A DNA stretch of 64,000 bases from Thermoplasmata archaeon (lineage in GTDB: Archaea; Thermoplasmatota; Thermoplasmata; Thermoplasmatales; GCA-001856825), in NCBI GenBank assembly GCA_021797855.1, contig JAJZYX010000005.1, positions 1-64,000 on the forward strand, written 5' to 3'. Under the pieces are notes generated by a model, which worked only from the letters and a program-made list of their open reading frames with translations, was not told the origin of the DNA and did not search any database. Position 1 is the stretch's first letter. The number at the start of each line of letters is the position of its first letter. Position numbers and translations under genes: made by a program. Below are positions 45,514-54,135 of the stretch, in pieces.

Positions 45514-45819
45514 ACTCCAAATTAATCGTCCTTTAAATCCTTTTCAACTGTTTGCAGATTTGACTGTAACGCGAAAGGAGATACAGTTGGAAACAGATCA
45601 TTTCCCCCATTCGTTGGAATTATGGACCGTAGGAACGGATTCAGAAATCTTAATGTTGATAAATTCTGACTAAGATTTGTAAAATAAAAGAAGAAAATGC
45701 AGTTGTGCACAACGAAGTGTCCCATACAATAGGAGGGTTCTGTGAGTAAGGTTTTGACTGACCTGGTGGAGGTCATTATCGATATCGATATCGTTTTATA
45801 CAACAAATCACTTAGGAAT
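45514..45819. promoter_or_regulatory. 306-bp divergent intergenic region with PadR-type operator
   Basis: The region separates the GH15 gene from the PadR-ABC operon. TATCGATATCGATA (45777-45790) is a perfect 14-bp palindrome within three overlapping ATCGAT units and immediately precedes GTTTTATA (45793-45800), the box for a start at 45820. PadR repressors bind such sites over the promoter. An alternative GTG start at 45742 has AGGAGGG before it and would make the palindrome coding. No other gene is seen. Confidence 0.5.
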
Positions 45820-46356
45820 ATGGAACCCGGAGAGGGCCGGTGGAACAGAGGCATAATTTACTTCATAATACTAACAATGGCAAAGGACGGACCGATATAC
45901 GGAAACCAAATTTCTAACCTTATATGGGAAAGGACGGAAGGAGCCTGGAGGCCGGGCGCGGGCTCTATCTACCCCGCGCTGGAACGTCTAAAGCGCAGAG
46001 GGCTGATAGAGAGATACGAAGAGGGAGGGAAGGCTATGTATAGGTTAACTGAGAAGGGCTCTGCACTTGTGGCGAAGATCAGGGAGAAACATTTCGAGCG
46101 TTCGCCTGTATACAAATTCATGGGAAAACTATGGATGGATACGATGGGAGCAGAAGGAAGAATGAGGTTCATTCTGACCAATGCACAACATACTAGCGAC
46201 TCCATAGAAGAAAACCTCAGGAGCATCAAGGCCGGCCTAGAAAATCAAAGAGAATACGAAGCGTTCCTGATAAATTACGAACTTGAACTTGAGAAGACAC
46301 TAATGGCCGTCAGGGAAGCAAAGAAAGAATTATCTAGGAATCAGGAGGTGAAATGA
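45820..46356 (+). CDS. PadR-family transcriptional regulator
   Basis: A 178-aa regulator. The PadR winged-helix (residues about 8-90) includes YFIILTMAKDGPIYGNQIS, GSIYPALERLKRRGLIERY and YRLTEKG, with a helical dimerisation C-terminus. ATG 45820 fits a leaderless mRNA; GTG 45742 with a good ribosome binding site would add 26 residues. Its stop overlaps the ABC ATPase gene, so it probably represses an exporter operon that includes itself. Confidence 0.82.
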   Translation: MEPGEGRWNRGIIYFIILTMAKDGPIYGNQISNLIWERTEGAWRPGAGSIYPALERLKRRGLIERYEEGGKAMYRLTEKGSALVAKIREKHFERSPVYKFMGKLWMDTMGAEGRMRFILTNAQHTSDSIEENLRSIKAGLENQREYEAFLINYELELEKTLMAVREAKKELSRNQEVK

Positions 46357-47354
46357 TGGCTGCAACTATAATAGAAACCGAGAATTTGACGAAAATATAT
46401 AACGGAAAGATCAGGGCAGTATCTGATCTGAACTTGGAAGTGAGGGAAGGGGAAATATATGGACTTGCGGGACCGAACGGTGCCGGGAAGACAACTACGA
46501 TCAACATGCTAATAACGAGGATAGCCCCAACCGGAGGTAAGGCAATAGTGGGAGGGTACGACATAGTCAAGAACTCCCTCGAAGTGAGGAAGCTGATAGG
46601 CGTAGTCCCGCAGGATTTCACTGCTGACGAGGATCTCACCGGAAGGGAAAACATGATTATGGTGTCACAATTCTATGACGTACCAAGGCAGAAGGCACAG
46701 GAGAACTCAAACAGCCTCCTCAAACTTGTAGACTTGGAAGAAGCCGCTGACAGGCTTGTAAGGACTTATTCCGGAGGAATGAGAAAGAGGCTCGAACTGA
46801 TCCTCGGGCTGGTGCACGAGCCGAAAATCCTTTTCCTGGATGAACCCACCCTTGGCCTGGACGTCCAGACAAGGACACAGATGTGGAACTACGTGAAGGA
46901 AATTCAGAGAAAACTCAACGTCACTATAATTCTCACTTCACATTATCTCGAGGAGATAGATGAGCTAGCAGACAGGGTCTCTATCATAGACCATGGGAAA
47001 ATCCTGATAACGGGAAGCCCGGAAGAGCTCAAGGGGTCCCTCAAGGGGGATATCGTCAATGTGACTCTAACAGATCAGAGAAGCGTTGAGGTAATGAAGA
47101 CAATGCAGGGTATTGTTGAAGTCACGGATTCGGGACTAAACACTTTGAGAATGAAGGTGGCAAGCGCAGATGAGTCGCTTCCGAAAATTGTAAATTTCAT
47201 ATCGCAGCACGGTCTCTCCATCACGAAACTCAGCGTCCAGAAGCCTTCCCTAGACGAGGTATTTCTGGAGTACACCGGTAGAACGATCAGGGAAGCTGAG
47301 GGTGGAGATGATGCGAGAAAGCTGGCAATGAACATGAGGAGGGCGAGACAGTGA
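46353..47354 (+). CDS. ABC transporter ATPase (DrrA type)
   Basis: A 333-aa ATPase with Walker A GPNGAGKTTTIN (near residue 40), Q-loop VVPQDF, signature YSGGMRKRLEL, Walker B ILFLDEPTLGLD and switch His in LTSHYLEE. The C-terminal extension (about 220-333) is the DUF4162-like domain of drug exporters. It is co-translated with PadR (ATGA) and the permease (GTGA). Confidence 0.88.
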   Translation: MMAATIIETENLTKIYNGKIRAVSDLNLEVREGEIYGLAGPNGAGKTTTINMLITRIAPTGGKAIVGGYDIVKNSLEVRKLIGVVPQDFTADEDLTGRENMIMVSQFYDVPRQKAQENSNSLLKLVDLEEAADRLVRTYSGGMRKRLELILGLVHEPKILFLDEPTLGLDVQTRTQMWNYVKEIQRKLNVTIILTSHYLEEIDELADRVSIIDHGKILITGSPEELKGSLKGDIVNVTLTDQRSVEVMKTMQGIVEVTDSGLNTLRMKVASADESLPKIVNFISQHGLSITKLSVQKPSLDEVFLEYTGRTIREAEGGDDARKLAMNMRRARQ

Positions 47355-48169
47355 GCGGACTGTGGCCTCTCACCGTAAGGGAACTTAAGAAGTGGGTGAG
47401 GAACCCTACGTTCTTCTTCACCGGCCTCATCCAGCCAATATTCTGGATCGCCCTATTCGGAAGTGCTTTTGACATAACAAAATTCTTCACAGGCCCAGAA
47501 GGGAGCCTGGCTGCAAGCTACATCCTTGATGGAGCTCCAAACTATATAACATATATAGTGGGAGGTGTGCTCACGACCATGGGGCTGTTTACGGCAATGT
47601 TTGCGGGGACCCAGATCATATTCGACAGAAGGCTCGGTCCAATGGGGAGGTTCCTTTCTTCGCCTATTAGGAGGAGTTCGATAGTCTTTTCCAAGATCAT
47701 TTCGTCCGTGATCAGGATACTGCCGCAGGCAGTAATTCTCGTGGTTGCGGCGTACCTCATCCCGAACGGCCTGAAATTCCCGCATGGGTTCACTCTAGTT
47801 GATGCCCTCATAATGGCTACGGCAATAATACTGATAGGTTTCATCTTCTCATCAATATTCAGCGTGATTGCCACCAGAATGACCAATATGCAATCCATAT
47901 TTGGGATAGTGAATCTCGTGAATCTGCCGCTGACGTTCGTTAGCTATGCGATGTTCTCCCGCCAGATGATGGCCAACTGGCTAGGGGACGTAGCACAGTA
48001 CAATCCGGTTTCATGGTCGGCTGAGGCGATAAGGACGGTCATAATCAACGGAAGCCTGACTTCCGCTCAATGGATCCAGGTTGGACGCTGGCTTGGTGCG
48101 CTCGCCGCTCTCGCGGCAGGGTTACTAATACTGACAGCAGTTCTGGTGGAAAAGGAGATAAGGGACTAG
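47351..48169 (+). CDS. ABC-2 type permease
   Basis: A 272-aa membrane protein with six hydrophobic segments. FGSAFDITKFF follows the first, and LGPMGRFLSSPIRRSSIVFSK is split across the cytosolic loop typical of ABC-2 exporters. It partners the DrrA-type ATPase for drug or lipid export. It starts at GTG 47351, overlapping the upstream stop. Confidence 0.82.
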   Translation: MSGLWPLTVRELKKWVRNPTFFFTGLIQPIFWIALFGSAFDITKFFTGPEGSLAASYILDGAPNYITYIVGGVLTTMGLFTAMFAGTQIIFDRRLGPMGRFLSSPIRRSSIVFSKIISSVIRILPQAVILVVAAYLIPNGLKFPHGFTLVDALIMATAIILIGFIFSSIFSVIATRMTNMQSIFGIVNLVNLPLTFVSYAMFSRQMMANWLGDVAQYNPVSWSAEAIRTVIINGSLTSAQWIQVGRWLGALAALAAGLLILTAVLVEKEIRD

Positions 48170-48190
48170 TTTCATTACTTTTTTGGGGTT
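48170..48190 (+). terminator. T-run terminator after the ABC exporter operon
   Basis: TTTCATTACTTTTTTGGGG directly follows the permease stop and contains a run of six T, consistent with archaeal termination. Confidence 0.45.
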
Positions 48191-48211
48191 CCTTCCCATC
48201 ACGTCAATCTT

Positions 48212-48310
48212 TCAGACAGGTTCAAGTTTGTCCTTTAATGTAGCACAGCGCAGACCGTCTTTCCATGCAGCGGCCTCTTCAATCGTGGTGAATCGATAGC
48301 ACGTTGCCAT
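48212..48310 (-). CDS. Candidate 32-aa small protein
   Basis: On the minus strand ATG 48310 opens MATCYRFTTIEEAAAWKDGL..., a compact amphipathic sequence ending at TGA 48212, just after the antiporter gene. The frame remains open upstream into the antiporter end (VFGDDC...) without a start. Composition looks protein-like (acidic and aromatic, no low complexity), but there is no ribosome binding site or recognised family. Confidence 0.25.
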   Translation of the reverse strand: MATCYRFTTIEEAAAWKDGLRCATLKDKLEPV

Positions 48311-48330
48311 GCAATCATCTCCGAAAACCT

Positions 48331-49512
48331 TCAGGGTGAGGATGACGAAAGCTGCAGGTCACCGTTTCGCTTGAGGGAGCGCTCAAAGACAAAGGTGAAT
48401 GCGATTGCCATCATCACAGTTGCGAACACGGCAACAGAGTAGTAAGTGTTGCTGATGAAACCCTTTGAAAGGGCCAGAGACGCAATGATGATGCCAACGG
48501 CTCCCCTCGCTCCGAAGATACCGAGTGAAACTGACGGATGGATGTTCTTCATGAATCTCGTCGAGAACTTATAGGCCGCAAATCCGCCAATCGCCGTGGT
48601 TACCGCGATGAGGAATAACAGGTAAGGTATGACTGATGCTGGCACCAGGGCAATCTCCAGTCCGGAGATGCTGAAGAAGAGCGGGATGAAGAAGCTTGAG
48701 TTTATCCTCTGAAACGTTCTCCTAAGTATGCCGAAGGTGTGTTCCCCTATGGAGTTCTGATGTATGATCAGCCCTGAGAAGAATGCACCTAGTACGAACG
48801 TTATTCCAATATATTCGAAAAGTACAGAGGCAGCAAGGCCCATCAGTATCACAACTGCGAAGATTATCCCCTCAGTCTCTCTCGTCGTAAATCTGTTGAA
48901 TCTCCCTATGAGAACATCTGATTTGGATTTCAGGAATGTGTCGAGGAAGTACAGCCCCACTACGAAAGCAGCAAGGGACATGGAGTCGATGGCTATTGTA
49001 ACCAGAGGCCTGTGAAATGATACCAAAATGATGAAGGCCAAAGTGTCGCTCATCGCGACGCCCCCAAGTAATCTCAGACCATCCTCCATTCTTATGAGCC
49101 CAGATCTGACCAACAGTACTGAGGAAATAGAAATGGAGGGGATACTTACAGAAAGGGAGGTACTTATTGCCTCAAGGTAGGGAAGATGGAAGATCAGCAG
49201 GGACCCGAGGGACATCAGGACGAAGGGAATGACGAAAGATGAAACAGCAAATCCAGTCACATACCTTATGTTTTTGGAGAATATGTCGGAGGATGCCTCT
49301 ATCCCAATCTGGAGTATTATAAAGAATAGTGCAAGCGTGCTGACGGTAGTCAGTTCGGACGAGGGAGATATCAGGCCAGTGACGGCTGGACCCAGCAGAA
49401 TGCCAGCTATAATGGCGCCTACTATCTCGGGCATGGAAAATACATTGAACAGCTGCCCCAGCCCAATTGCAACTACGAGCAGAAGAAGTATTTCCGTTAT
49501 CAGGTCCAGCAT
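48331..49512 (-). CDS. CPA2-type cation/proton antiporter
   Basis: A 393-aa membrane protein with about 12 segments, similar to KefB/NapA-type Na+(K+)/H+ exchangers. PEIVGAIIAGILLGPAV is the second-segment signature, and GIFGARGAVGIIIASLALSKG is the arginine-containing late segment. The start is moved to ATG 49512, because CCTTTTATGC lies about 25 bp upstream and predicts a leaderless mRNA; the longer frame to 49557 would cover that box. Confidence 0.75.
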   Translation of the reverse strand: MLDLITEILLLLVVAIGLGQLFNVFSMPEIVGAIIAGILLGPAVTGLISPSSELTTVSTLALFFIILQIGIEASSDIFSKNIRYVTGFAVSSFVIPFVLMSLGSLLIFHLPYLEAISTSLSVSIPSISISSVLLVRSGLIRMEDGLRLLGGVAMSDTLAFIILVSFHRPLVTIAIDSMSLAAFVVGLYFLDTFLKSKSDVLIGRFNRFTTRETEGIIFAVVILMGLAASVLFEYIGITFVLGAFFSGLIIHQNSIGEHTFGILRRTFQRINSSFFIPLFFSISGLEIALVPASVIPYLLFLIAVTTAIGGFAAYKFSTRFMKNIHPSVSLGIFGARGAVGIIIASLALSKGFISNTYYSVAVFATVMMAIAFTFVFERSLKRNGDLQLSSSSP

Positions 49513-49650
49513 CAGACTCCCTAACCCACATTGCATAAAAGGATTCTCAGGTCGCACATATTCCTGAGTTACCCGAAATGACCGATAAGGTATCTGAAGA
49601 TCAAAGGCGTGAAAGCGATTCTGCTACCATGAACATGGCTCCTCATTCCC

Positions 49651-50889
49651 TCATTTCCCTGGTTGATCGCCCTCGTGTGAGATGACCACCTTACCCGATG
49701 ATATGGAAGAGTATCGCTTCGAGGTCACAGAAAAAAGAACGGAGCCGGTTAGGATGCTGAGGATAACCACGTAGAACAAAATGTTTCCGAAGAGAGAGAA
49801 TGCGGAGGGGTCCACGGAGAGTAATATTCCAGAAAGCACGATGACAGTCGAACCCCTCTGAACGAAAGACGAAACAATTCTGGAATCACTTCCGAACCAC
49901 TTTGTAACGCCCTGGACGGAATAAACTTCGACCACCCTTATTGCAACAAGAGCAACCACAAGAAAAGCAGCGATCAGTAACCCCCTGAAATCGAAAATGT
50001 TCACAAGAATGCCTATGTAAACGTAGAATAGCGTCATCACAAAGAATGTTATCTCCTGATTGAAGTATGTAAGGGAATCCGTGTCTATTGTTCCAGAGAT
50101 CCTAACAATTCTCGATAAAGGTCCGGAATTGGCTATGATTACGGAAAATATGAAAACAGTGAGTATCGCTGAAGCACCAAGATAGTCGGAAACTCCCCAC
50201 AGAACGAACAGCATCGCTATCGTTGCTATGTAATAATGGGGGGTGAGTGCTTGTCTTAATATTATGAGCCATATGATGCCTATCACTCCTCCGAGGACAA
50301 GGGCCTCCGAAATGGTGCCGAATAAGTATGAAGTCAGCCCAATTACACTGACCTGTTGGTTCATGATGCTCAGAATCAGGAGGACGACAATGATGTTCAT
50401 CACCGAGTTCATGATAGTCTCAACCTCCACAATATGCGCGATTGCTTCGTTCAGTTTTATCCTGGATATGAGGGGCATTATGAATGTCACAGAGGATTCT
50501 GACAATATTGCAGACAGAAGGATTGAATCAACAAGGGATAGTTTCAGGGCGTAATATAGAATTGCAGTTAGCATCGTCATCACAAATATCAGGTCGGCCG
50601 AAGCCAATGCGGTCCCCCTTGACAGGGATTTTCCGAACTTCTTCAGGTCCAGCCTTATGACACCTCCAAATACAATGAAGATCAGTGCAAATGTGCCAAC
50701 AAATCCGAGGAGGCTCCTCATCAGGGCAAGGTAGGCAGATGGAACTAAGCCTGTGTAGTGGATTATAACCCCAACGAGCAGCAGGAGAAGCATGTCTGGT
50801 ATCCTTTTTTTCCTGAATCCTATCTCACCTACGAAGCCTAGAAGGAGAATGGCAGCGAGAAGCAGCAACAGTTCGTCGGGATTGATCAA
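49651..50889 (-). CDS. Second CPA-type cation/proton antiporter
   Basis: A 412-aa exchanger with 12-13 hydrophobic segments (RIPDMLLLLLVGVIIHYTGLV, LSESSVTFIMPLIS and others), divergent from its neighbour. It begins at TTG 50889, leaderless 25 bp after GGATTATAACAAAG. Two antiporters in tandem suggest pH or ion homeostasis, as would suit an acidophile (inference). Confidence 0.7.
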   Translation of the reverse strand: MINPDELLLLLAAILLLGFVGEIGFRKKRIPDMLLLLLVGVIIHYTGLVPSAYLALMRSLLGFVGTFALIFIVFGGVIRLDLKKFGKSLSRGTALASADLIFVMTMLTAILYYALKLSLVDSILLSAILSESSVTFIMPLISRIKLNEAIAHIVEVETIMNSVMNIIVVLLILSIMNQQVSVIGLTSYLFGTISEALVLGGVIGIIWLIILRQALTPHYYIATIAMLFVLWGVSDYLGASAILTVFIFSVIIANSGPLSRIVRISGTIDTDSLTYFNQEITFFVMTLFYVYIGILVNIFDFRGLLIAAFLVVALVAIRVVEVYSVQGVTKWFGSDSRIVSSFVQRGSTVIVLSGILLSVDPSAFSLFGNILFYVVILSILTGSVLFSVTSKRYSSISSGKVVISHEGDQPGK

Positions 50890-51245
50890 GGTGTTTGTAT
50901 CCTAAGCTTTGTTATAATCCTTGCTCAGCGTGAGGGAATAAGACTGAAATCATCCGCCTCATGCAAAAATATGGACTCCATGGGAACTTCGGCTATAGAA
51001 TTCAAATATCTAGGAAAAGGATTGACACCTGGGATTCACGGAAAATACCCAAAGGAGGTATATTCTCAGAAAGTGGGATAAGACAATGCAATGAGCGAAA
51101 CCGACGTAACCGTAGACCTTCTTCTTCAAAGAATTGCATGATGAATGGAATATTTGAGCTCAATATCATTGAGCTATTTGTAATACGGGCGCAAGGGTTT
51201 CTGTGAAATTTCTCTGAATTCTCCCCAGCTTCCGGGGGTGGTTGA
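50890..51245. other. 356-bp gene-free junction between chromosome-like region and right-hand element
   Basis: No convincing gene is present; the longest frame (50961-51206) has unlikely composition. The left end holds the antiporter promoter. AGCTCAAT-ATC-ATTGAGCT (51157-51175) is an 8-bp inverted repeat of unknown role. The right end has GGTGGTTG before the first gene of the element. If the element is integrated, its boundary should lie here, but no direct repeat or tRNA fragment is visible. Confidence 0.4.
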
Positions 51246-51398
51246 ATGAAAGTCCCCAGGAAGTATCAGGGTATCATTGCAAGGACAAGGGAACTCGGGA
51301 TCCCCGACAAGCAGACAATCAGGCTGATCCGGACATTCAGGGAAGAGTTCCTGTCAGAGCCGTCTTCTTTTGGAGACCTTCTGGAGGTGCTCGAGTGA
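51246..51398 (+). CDS. Small basic protein, first gene of the right-hand element
   Basis: A 50-aa protein (MKVPRKYQGIIARTRELGIP...) preceded by GGTGGTTG. It is helical and basic in the first half and acidic in the second. Its stop overlaps the next ATG (TGATG). The regular coupling to the following gene supports it as real. No family is recognised; a DNA-binding role beside the repeat array is possible. Confidence 0.5.
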   Translation: MKVPRKYQGIIARTRELGIPDKQTIRLIRTFREEFLSEPSSFGDLLEVLE

Positions 51399-51739
51399 TG
51401 GGCGGCGTATTCACTGGATTCGATTTCAGGAACATCAGGGACCCACAGCAGAGGCTTGACCTCTTCATGGAGCAGCACCAGGATCAGGTAGTGGATTCCC
51501 TGGGGGGCGAGCTGGCAGACCTGTTCTTTGGAGATTCAACGGAGACAAAGGCCCAGCTTGAAAGGTGGAAGAAGAGGCATCCAGACGATTTCAGCATTGT
51601 GAGCAGGACGGGTGAAAGGGAACTGCTGAAGATCTACACGCATGGAAGGGATCCTTCCCAGGAAGTTGTCCATGACATCTTTCTCAGGAACAAAGAGAGG
51701 CAGAGGAGATGGCACCAGGAAAGGAGGGTCAGAAAATGA
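51398..51739 (+). CDS. Unknown 113-aa protein upstream of the repeat array
   Basis: It begins MGGVFTGFDFRNIRD with GGAGGTG eight bases upstream, and ends in a strongly basic tail (RRWHQERRVRK). It is mostly helical and charged, with no membrane segment or cysteines. The same frame is open further upstream to 51242, but there the alternative frame codes the 50-aa protein. The stop coincides with the first TGACTAC repeat. Function is unknown. Confidence 0.5.
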   Translation: MGGVFTGFDFRNIRDPQQRLDLFMEQHQDQVVDSLGGELADLFFGDSTETKAQLERWKKRHPDDFSIVSRTGERELLKIYTHGRDPSQEVVHDIFLRNKERQRRWHQERRVRK

Positions 51740-51970
51740 CTACAGACTGTAGTCACCATGTAGTCAGGTTTGTAGTCAGGTTTTCCTCCGGAAAATTCAG
51801 GGTCCCGCCCTACCTGACTACAAGACTACAGATTTTTTGGCATATATTATGCGCGCATGAGAGTAACCAGAAAATATGTAGTCATGTAGTCACATACTCA
51901 GAAACCCTTTATAATACATTAAAAAAAGTGACTACAAACATGACTACAACCCGACTACATAATGTAGTCA
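51737..51970. repeat. Twelve-copy GTAGTCA/TGACTAC array, candidate replication origin or operator
   Basis: GTAGTCA occurs at 51749, 51760, 51772, 51878, 51886 and 51964. The reverse form TGACTAC occurs at 51737, 51815, 51929 and 51941, with AGACTAC at 51823 and CGACTAC at 51952. The outermost pairs form palindromes: TGACTACAG-A-CTGTAGTCA (51737-51755) and GACTACAT-A-ATGTAGTC (51953-51969). Between the clusters lie GCATA-TAT-TATGC and ATGCGCGCAT, and a TTTATAATA box at about 51908-51916. The array lies directly before the replication-helicase gene, and its last copies fall in that gene's leader, so both replication initiation and self-repression are plausible. Confidence 0.8.
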
Positions 51971-51986
51971 TGGAGGAGGTACAAGA

Positions 51987-53690
51987 ATGACAGGAAGGAA
52001 GACGGAAGATACGGAAGAAGCAGAACACATGGGTTTCCACGTATTCGGTCACAAAGAGCCCGGAATATACTATGGGCAGGTAATGAACGATGGAAATGTA
52101 ACGTGTGCCGTTACCTCTCGACAGACCGTTATAATCCCATATATATTGAAAAAGGAAGACAGCAGTGTTCCGTACGTACATTATAGCGTGCAAGGCACAT
52201 CAGGGCATTGCCCCATTTCAGAATTTGCCCTAAAGCTAAAAACGTACGGCATAACACTCAACATAAGGGAAACGCGCGAGCTCACAAATGCCCTCCTCGC
52301 GATCCGGCCCGATAGCGAACTCTTCGAAGAGCCGGGGTATGCCCTCGTCGAAGACAAAAACGAGACCTTCCGGAGAAGGAAGAGAATAGAGGAAAAAATG
52401 AGGGCAGCAATGGAGGGGGAAGACACAGAGGGAGAAGCTGAGGCATACCTGGAGGAAGTGAACGTCAGGCAGATAAAGCTGATAACCCCCCGGGATACCC
52501 CTCAGAGATACGATACCCCCAACTGGCATGAGTGCGGCTTGGATGAGGTCCTGGAAAGCCTATACACGCTGTACAACCTGACTGATGATAAGAAGGCCTT
52601 CCTGACAGCCTTCTCGTATTCCCTTTTCGCCCCCTTCGCGCCTGCGGTGCGGAAACGGAGGATGTTCTTTCCCAACCTGCTATTCCTGGGGCTTCCTGAG
52701 ACAGGGAAAAACAGCCTTCTGAATCTGTTCCTCGCCAAAATGTGGGACATGGAGACCAATATCAAGGTGACCGGGGATTTCAAGTCCGAATATGCATCCA
52801 TGTTCAACCTGAGCGGGTCCGGAATTCCCATAGTGATAAACGACCTGGACCAGAATGGGTACGACAGGCTGAAGCCGTACCTCCTGGAAGGCGCTATGAA
52901 CCCTAAGGGCGGGTCACGCGGAAGACCGACCCTGGACGTAAAGGATTATGAAACGTCACGCGGAATAGCGATCAGCTCCAACTATCTTCAGGTTGGTGCA
53001 ATAGAGAATACGTCACGGTTTTTCGTGCACGTTCTTTCGTTTGGCGATGAGATGAGGAATGAGGAATGGAACGCGACGGCGGAGAGGCTGCGAGGTGCGA
53101 TGTACCCCGTTGCACGGTATTTCATTGACTACATAAACAAAAACATGGACGCCGACACTTTCCTGGGGTATTTCCGCGGATCAAGGAGGGAGGTAAAGCA
53201 GACCATCCTGGACTTCGGGGCGAGGATAATGAGGGAATTATTCTCGAGAGTTGAACCTGCATTCAGATTGCCCGCTGGGATCGAAAGGTACGAGGAATAT
53301 GAGGAGGACCATTTCTCCCTCTTCCTCGGATGGGTGCAGCTGGCATTGCGGAAAATGCAGAAGGAAACGAACTATACGTCACGTGATTATGATGCTCACG
53401 AAATAATAACGGTCAGATACGAAGATTCGCTCTATATAAGGGAGGAAGAAGGCAAATACGTAGTATTCCCGATGGCATGGGCTGATTTCCTTCGAAAATA
53501 TCCGGAGTTCCCGTTCAAGTCCATGGAGTCATTCGCACATGCATATCCGGCTTACGTGAAGGCGCAGCCGAGGAAATTCCGGGTGGATGCCGCCAAAGGA
53601 AGGTCTTCCTTCCGCGTATTGATAATAGGCAGCGCCATGCAGCAGGACATGGTCGAAAAGAAGGAAGAGGCTGAGGAGGCTATGCAATGA
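51987..53690 (+). CDS. Replication-initiation helicase-like ATPase of the element
   Basis: A 567-aa protein. The unassigned N-terminal domain (about 1-190) ends in an acidic linker. The P-loop domain follows: LGLPETGKNSLL (near residue 236, with GKN in place of GKT/GKS) and IPIVINDLDQN (Walker B, near 283). SNYLQVGAIENTSRFF then carries a candidate arginine finger near 342. The order resembles SF3/AAA+ helicases of plasmids and viruses. A C-terminal region (about 430-530) could be a winged-helix. GGAGGAGGT precedes the ATG, and the repeat array is directly upstream. Confidence 0.6.
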   Translation: MTGRKTEDTEEAEHMGFHVFGHKEPGIYYGQVMNDGNVTCAVTSRQTVIIPYILKKEDSSVPYVHYSVQGTSGHCPISEFALKLKTYGITLNIRETRELTNALLAIRPDSELFEEPGYALVEDKNETFRRRKRIEEKMRAAMEGEDTEGEAEAYLEEVNVRQIKLITPRDTPQRYDTPNWHECGLDEVLESLYTLYNLTDDKKAFLTAFSYSLFAPFAPAVRKRRMFFPNLLFLGLPETGKNSLLNLFLAKMWDMETNIKVTGDFKSEYASMFNLSGSGIPIVINDLDQNGYDRLKPYLLEGAMNPKGGSRGRPTLDVKDYETSRGIAISSNYLQVGAIENTSRFFVHVLSFGDEMRNEEWNATAERLRGAMYPVARYFIDYINKNMDADTFLGYFRGSRREVKQTILDFGARIMRELFSRVEPAFRLPAGIERYEEYEEDHFSLFLGWVQLALRKMQKETNYTSRDYDAHEIITVRYEDSLYIREEEGKYVVFPMAWADFLRKYPEFPFKSMESFAHAYPAYVKAQPRKFRVDAAKGRSSFRVLIIGSAMQQDMVEKKEEAEEAMQ

Positions 53691-53980
53691 TCCAATCGTC
53701 TCTTCTCACCTTCGGTGATGCCCTTCCTGGGAAACAGCAAGCATCCCTTCGCCTTTCACACAAGGAAGAACCGACTGTCAAAATTTCGGCTAAGCACTTA
53801 AGCTCTATAAAAAACGAAGATGCCAGGATAAAGGAGATACGTAAGCTCAAGAAGAGGGTTGACGATTTCAGGAACCTCATCAGGACGTCAGATAACGGAA
53901 GAGAAATTATTTTCGCAGCCAAGTACATTGAAAGCCTGAAGCCTGAGATCGAGAGGCTTGAAAGGGAGGTTTCTGAATGA
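53687..53980 (+). CDS. Small coiled-coil protein
   Basis: A 97-aa protein coupled to the helicase gene (ATGA). Residues about 45-97 are heptad-like (IKEIRKLKKRVDDFRNLI, then SLKPEIERLEREV), predicting a coiled coil. The N-terminal part is polar. No cofactor motif is seen. It could be a helicase partner by position. Confidence 0.5.
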   Translation: MIQSSLLTFGDALPGKQQASLRLSHKEEPTVKISAKHLSSIKNEDARIKEIRKLKKRVDDFRNLIRTSDNGREIIFAAKYIESLKPEIERLEREVSE

Positions 53981-54135
53981 GGTTTGTTTCTATTGCTTCT
54001 TCAGTCTACATCTTCTCCTCAGGCATCTCATCATATTTCTGCCCCACACTATTCGTTCCCCTTACAGCATCTTACGTGTTCGGCGTAGGGGGATACGAGC
54101 TGATAAGCTTCATGGAAGGAAGGCTCAGAAAATGA
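53977..54135 (+). CDS. Short membrane protein
   Basis: A 52-aa frame from ATG 53977, overlapping the previous stop (ATGA). It has one to two hydrophobic stretches rich in Ser, Phe and Tyr (ASSVYIFSSGISSYF and TLFVPLTASYVFGVGG). GGGAGG lies upstream. Its end overlaps the next ATG by 4 bp, so it fits the tightly coupled gene chain. Function is unknown. Confidence 0.5.
   Translation: MRFVSIASSVYIFSSGISSYFCPTLFVPLTASYVFGVGGYELISFMEGRLRK

Noticed and set aside
50961-51206. 81-residue plus-strand frame at the element junction
   Set aside because: Arg/Ser/Asn-rich, low-quality sequence with no start signals; more likely non-coding.
51709-51990. 93-residue plus-strand frame over the repeat array
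   Set aside because: Its sequence is produced by the TGACTAC/GTAGTCA repeats, its start is inside the 113-aa gene, and the region has promoter and origin features.
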